Part shown: piece by piece, positions 6,096 to 8,348 of the stretch
Layout of the letters: every line of letters starts with the position of its first letter
How positions within the stretch are numbered: the stretch's first letter is position 1
NCBI GenBank assembly: GCA_946886085.1
Contig: CAMPHX010000036.1
Coordinates: 1-8,348 of the forward strand
From: an uncultured Flavobacteriales bacterium
Lineage (GTDB): Bacteria > Bacteroidota > Bacteroidia > Flavobacteriales > Vicingaceae
Direction: 5' to 3'
Length of the DNA stretch: 8,348 nt
Notes under the pieces: model-generated
Told to the model about the DNA's origin: nothing
The model's input: the letters and a program-made list of their open reading frames with translations, nothing else
The model's database searches: none
Translations under genes and position numbers: made by a program

Positions 6096-7865
6096 ATGAC
6101 ATTTAAAGAATTAGGTCTTGACGAGCATATCGTGAAGGCAGTTGAAGAATTGGGTTTTGAAAAACCATCACCAATTCAAGAAGAATCTATTCCATTATTA
6201 ATTACTGGAGATAAAGATTACGTGGGTTTAGCACAAACAGGAACAGGTAAAACTGCTGCTTTTGGCTTGCCAATGATACAACAAATTGATACGAACTCAA
6301 AAGCCATCCAAGGGATGATTTTGTGTCCTACCAGAGAGTTGTGTTTACAAATCACTAACGAGTTAAAATTGTATGCCAAACATACAAAAGGTATTAAAGT
6401 AGTAGCTGTTTATGGTGGTGCTAGCATTAGCGATCAAATCAGAGAAATTAAAAGTGGTGTAAATATTATGGTGGGAACACCTGGTAGAACCATTGATTTA
6501 ATGGAAAGAAGAGTACTAAAATTTGACGAAGTTAAAACAGTAGTGTTAGATGAAGCCGATGAAATGTTAAACATGGGTTTTAAAGAAGACATTACTAAAA
6601 TTATAGAACAAACACCTCCTTCAAAACATACTTGGTTGTTTTCTGCAACCATGCCTAAAGAGGTAGAGCGTATAGCTAAAAACTATATGACAGATCCTGT
6701 AAGGGTTACTGTTGGAACAAAAAATAGCTCTGCAGCTAATATTGAACACCAATATTGTGCAGTAGCAGGAAGAGATCAATATGATGCATTAAGAAGATTT
6801 ATTGATGTTGCTCCTGGAATGTATGGAATTGTTTTCTGTAGAACCAGAAGAGAAACAAAAGAAATTGCAGACAAATTAATGGCTGATGGCTATAATGCAG
6901 ATGCATTACATGGCGATTTATCACAAGCTCAAAGAGACAGTGTGATGGCAAAATTCAGAAACAGAAATTTACAGGTATTAATTGCTACTGATGTTGCTGC
7001 AAGAGGAATTGATGTAGATGATTTAACACATGTTTTCCATGTTGATTTACCGGATGAAATTGAAAGTTATACCCACAGAAGTGGACGTACTGCAAGAGCC
7101 GGAAAATCAGGAAGATCTATTGCATTGGTTAGCCCTTCAAAAGCTAGCAGAGTGCGTTTAGTGGAGAAACAAATTGGCGGTAAAATGGAATTGATTCAAG
7201 TTCCTACTGGTAAAGAAATTTGTTTCCAACAATTAATGAAGGTGATTCAAAACGTAAAAGAAGTGGAGATTAATGAAAAAGGATTAGCTCCTTACATTGC
7301 TCAAATTCACGAAGAATTTGCTGATATTTCTAAAGAAGAAATAATTGAAAGATTTGTATCCTTAGAATTCAATCGTTTTATTAAAGATTACGAAAAAGCG
7401 AGAGATTTGAATATTGATATGAGCACGATGAGAAAAGGAAGAGAAAGAGGCGAGCGTGGCGACAGAAATAGAGGTGAAAGAAGTGATAACACTACAAGAA
7501 ATACTAGCAGATTGTTCATCAACATTGGAAAAATGGATGGATTTGAGAACAAAGGTCAAATTTTGGGATTCATTTGCAACCAAACAGGTGTTGACGGAAA
7601 TTCTATAGGAAAAATTGATTTGTTTGATAGCTTTGCTTTTATTGGTGTTGATGATAATGTTGGAAACACACTTATCAGCAACCTTAATGGTAGAAACATT
7701 GAAAACAGAGATATCCGTATTGAGTTTTCTAAAGATAAGCCAAGAGGCGAAAGAAGTGATAGAGGCGGAGACAGAGGTGGATACAAAGGCGGTGGAGACC
7801 GTGGTGGAAACCGTAGAGAAAGAACTTCATCTCGTTCTTCATTTAAAAGAGAACGTAGAAGCTAA
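6096..7865 (+). CDS. deaD: DEAD-box ATP-dependent RNA helicase, DeaD/CsdA type
   Basis: Cytoplasmic ATP-dependent RNA helicase that unwinds short duplexes, typically acting in ribosome assembly, RNA decay and growth in the cold. The 589 residues contain every family motif: upstream Phe3 and Q-motif Gln28, motif I AQTGTGKT (46-53), Ia PTRELC (78-83), GG (107-108), Ib TPGR (128-131), II DEAD (152-155), III SAT (183-185), IV IVFCRT (245-250), V ATDVAARGID (297-306), VI HRSGRTARAG (327-336). After a helical linker comes a DbpA-type RNA-binding domain (about 471-546, RLFINIGKMDGF to IRIEFSKDKP). Arg/Gly-rich stretches flank it at 447-461 and 549-589, and contain a duplicated GERSD unit. This domain order matches DeaD/CsdA rather than RhlE, although the shorter second RNA-binding part makes orthology to E. 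coli deaD uncertain. The ATG is fixed by an in-frame TAA at 6081-6083. Monocistronic: own leader before it, strong terminator after it. Confidence 0.95.
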   Translation: MTFKELGLDEHIVKAVEELGFEKPSPIQEESIPLLITGDKDYVGLAQTGTGKTAAFGLPMIQQIDTNSKAIQGMILCPTRELCLQITNELKLYAKHTKGIKVVAVYGGASISDQIREIKSGVNIMVGTPGRTIDLMERRVLKFDEVKTVVLDEADEMLNMGFKEDITKIIEQTPPSKHTWLFSATMPKEVERIAKNYMTDPVRVTVGTKNSSAANIEHQYCAVAGRDQYDALRRFIDVAPGMYGIVFCRTRRETKEIADKLMADGYNADALHGDLSQAQRDSVMAKFRNRNLQVLIATDVAARGIDVDDLTHVFHVDLPDEIESYTHRSGRTARAGKSGRSIALVSPSKASRVRLVEKQIGGKMELIQVPTGKEICFQQLMKVIQNVKEVEINEKGLAPYIAQIHEEFADISKEEIIERFVSLEFNRFIKDYEKARDLNIDMSTMRKGRERGERGDRNRGERSDNTTRNTSRLFINIGKMDGFENKGQILGFICNQTGVDGNSIGKIDLFDSFAFIGVDDNVGNTLISNLNGRNIENRDIRIEFSKDKPRGERSDRGGDRGGYKGGGDRGGNRRERTSSRSSFKRERRS

Positions 7866-7887
7866 TAACGCTTTTTGATACAATTAC

Positions 7888-7919
7888 AAAGCTTCATGAG
7901 AAATCATGGAGCTTTTTTT
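7888..7919 (+). terminator. Intrinsic terminator after the helicase gene
   Basis: AAAGCTTCATGA (7888-7899) pairs with TCATGGAGCTTT (7904-7915) through 12 positions including one G-U pair, closing a GAAA tetraloop. The T-run spans 7913-7919. It begins 22 nt after the helicase stop. On the minus strand the same hairpin has only a short, interrupted T-tract, so it may stop the converging gene less efficiently. Confidence 0.93.
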
Positions 7920-7945
7920 ATGGGGTGTTTTGAGGTTGAATTTTA

Positions 7946-7960
7946 TGGATAATTTATCCA
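7946..7960. repeat. 15-bp perfect palindrome between convergent genes
   Basis: TGGATAA-T-TTATCCA has 7-nt arms around a single T. It sits between the helicase terminator and the stop codon of the converging PorP/SprF-like gene. As RNA on the minus strand it would give a weak hairpin followed by a T/A-rich stretch, so it could contribute to 3'-end formation of that gene. A protein-binding site is an alternative. Confidence 0.4.
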
Positions 7961-7984
7961 AGTTTCTGTTGTAGTTTGAATACC

Positions 7985-8348
7985 TCACAACGCATAAGCA
8001 GGGCAGGTGTGCGATTTCATTCCGCCACCTTCACCAATACCACCTCCTGGGCATTGTCTAAATCCTAACATAATTTCGTGGCTGTAGTTGCCATAAATTT
8101 TGTTGAGTGGAAAATCAAAAGCATAACCTATAGTAAGAGCATCAAAAACTTTAAACTTAATTTGTGCAACAATTGCTTCTCCGGCCCTGTAGCCAATTCC
8201 CATAGTAAAGTTTTGTCTATACACCCAAGCAATGTTCAAATCTAATGCAGGAGGTCCCATGTTGTTCATTTTCAATAAAAAGGATTTAAAGACGGTCCAA
8301 TCATTATGTACAGATTGATGTCCCATACCTATATAATATTGGTTTACT
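7985..8348 (-). CDS. PorP/SprF-family type IX secretion-associated membrane protein, C-terminal part
   Basis: C-terminal 121 codons of an outer membrane beta-barrel protein of the PorP/SprF family, members of which act with the type IX secretion system and, in gliding species, in delivery of adhesins to the surface. The frame stays open to the right edge, so the start and most of the barrel (family length about 300 residues) are outside. The ATG at 8324-8326 is internal: in-frame codons before it read NQYYIG. Recognisable family features are the Pro-containing PPALDLNIAWVYRQ strand, GIGYRAGEAIVAQIKFKV, LTIGYAFDFPLNKI and the near-terminal SHEIMLGF signature. After that the protein carries an unusual Gly-rich tail with two cysteines (CPGGGIGEGGG, then HTCPAYAL). 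It converges on the helicase gene. Family assignment is strong; the specific role (porP, sprF or an orphan paralogue) cannot be decided from this part. Confidence 0.88.
   Translation of the reverse strand, partial: VNQYYIGMGHQSVHNDWTVFKSFLLKMNNMGPPALDLNIAWVYRQNFTMGIGYRAGEAIVAQIKFKVFDALTIGYAFDFPLNKIYGNYSHEIMLGFRQCPGGGIGEGGGMKSHTCPAYAL

Noticed and set aside
7615..7878. Plus-strand 87-codon open frame at the helicase 3' end
   Set aside because: It lies almost wholly inside the helicase RNA-binding and RG-rich coding region in another frame; its Glu/Val-rich composition is what a shifted read of the RG codons gives.
8324..8326. ATG as the start of a 113-residue protein
   Set aside because: The frame continues upstream without a stop to the window edge with family-typical residues (YYIG), so this Met is internal to a longer PorP/SprF-like protein.

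Overview
The window looks like chromosomal DNA from a member of the Bacteroidota, most likely a Flavobacteriia-like marine or freshwater lineage. Four things point there: strong A+T richness (about two thirds by eye), start codons preceded by A-rich leaders without a Shine-Dalgarno sequence, a good match to the Bacteroidota promoter (TAnnTTTG at -7), and the end of a PorP/SprF-family gene, a family tied to type IX secretion and gliding, which occur only in this phylum. The assignment is an inference; no rRNA or other phylogenetic marker is present.

Left part (1-5753, minus strand): one five-gene operon for a tripartite ABC efflux or export machine of the MacAB-TolC type. In transcription order it runs: probable promoter (5722-5753), a LolD/MacB-type ATPase (4992-5693), a first MacB-like permease (3770-4999, overlapping the ATPase by 8 bp), a 76-bp spacer made largely of degenerate 7-nt tandem repeats (3703-3763), a second, divergent MacB-like permease with an apparent TTG start (2434-3693), a MacA/HlyD-type periplasmic adaptor (1279-2397) and a TolC-like outer membrane channel (1-1273) cut by the window edge. 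The ATPase would power a pair of FtsX-fold permeases, most simply a heterodimer. The adaptor would link them through the periplasm to the outer membrane channel. The substrate cannot be read from the sequence; drugs, peptides, lipids and siderophore-like molecules are all possible for this family.

Middle (5694-6095): a 402-bp divergent intergenic region. It holds the operon promoter on the minus strand. On the plus strand it holds a weaker candidate promoter followed by a leader of roughly 115 nt, which carries a compact hairpin (6067-6081) just before the helicase start codon. About 190 bp between the two (5754-5940) hold only short dyads.

Right part (6096-7865, plus strand): a complete DEAD-box RNA helicase of the DeaD/CsdA type with all helicase motifs, a DbpA-like RNA-binding domain and an arginine/glycine-rich tail. 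A very clear intrinsic terminator follows (7888-7919). Converging on it from the right is the 3' end of a PorP/SprF-family membrane protein gene (7985-8348, minus), whose start lies outside the window.

No RNA genes, insertion sequences, CRISPR arrays or integration sites were seen. Gene content is ordinary for the phylum. The most unusual structures are the heptad-repeat spacer inside the transporter operon, the TTG start that follows it, and the structured leader of the helicase gene.
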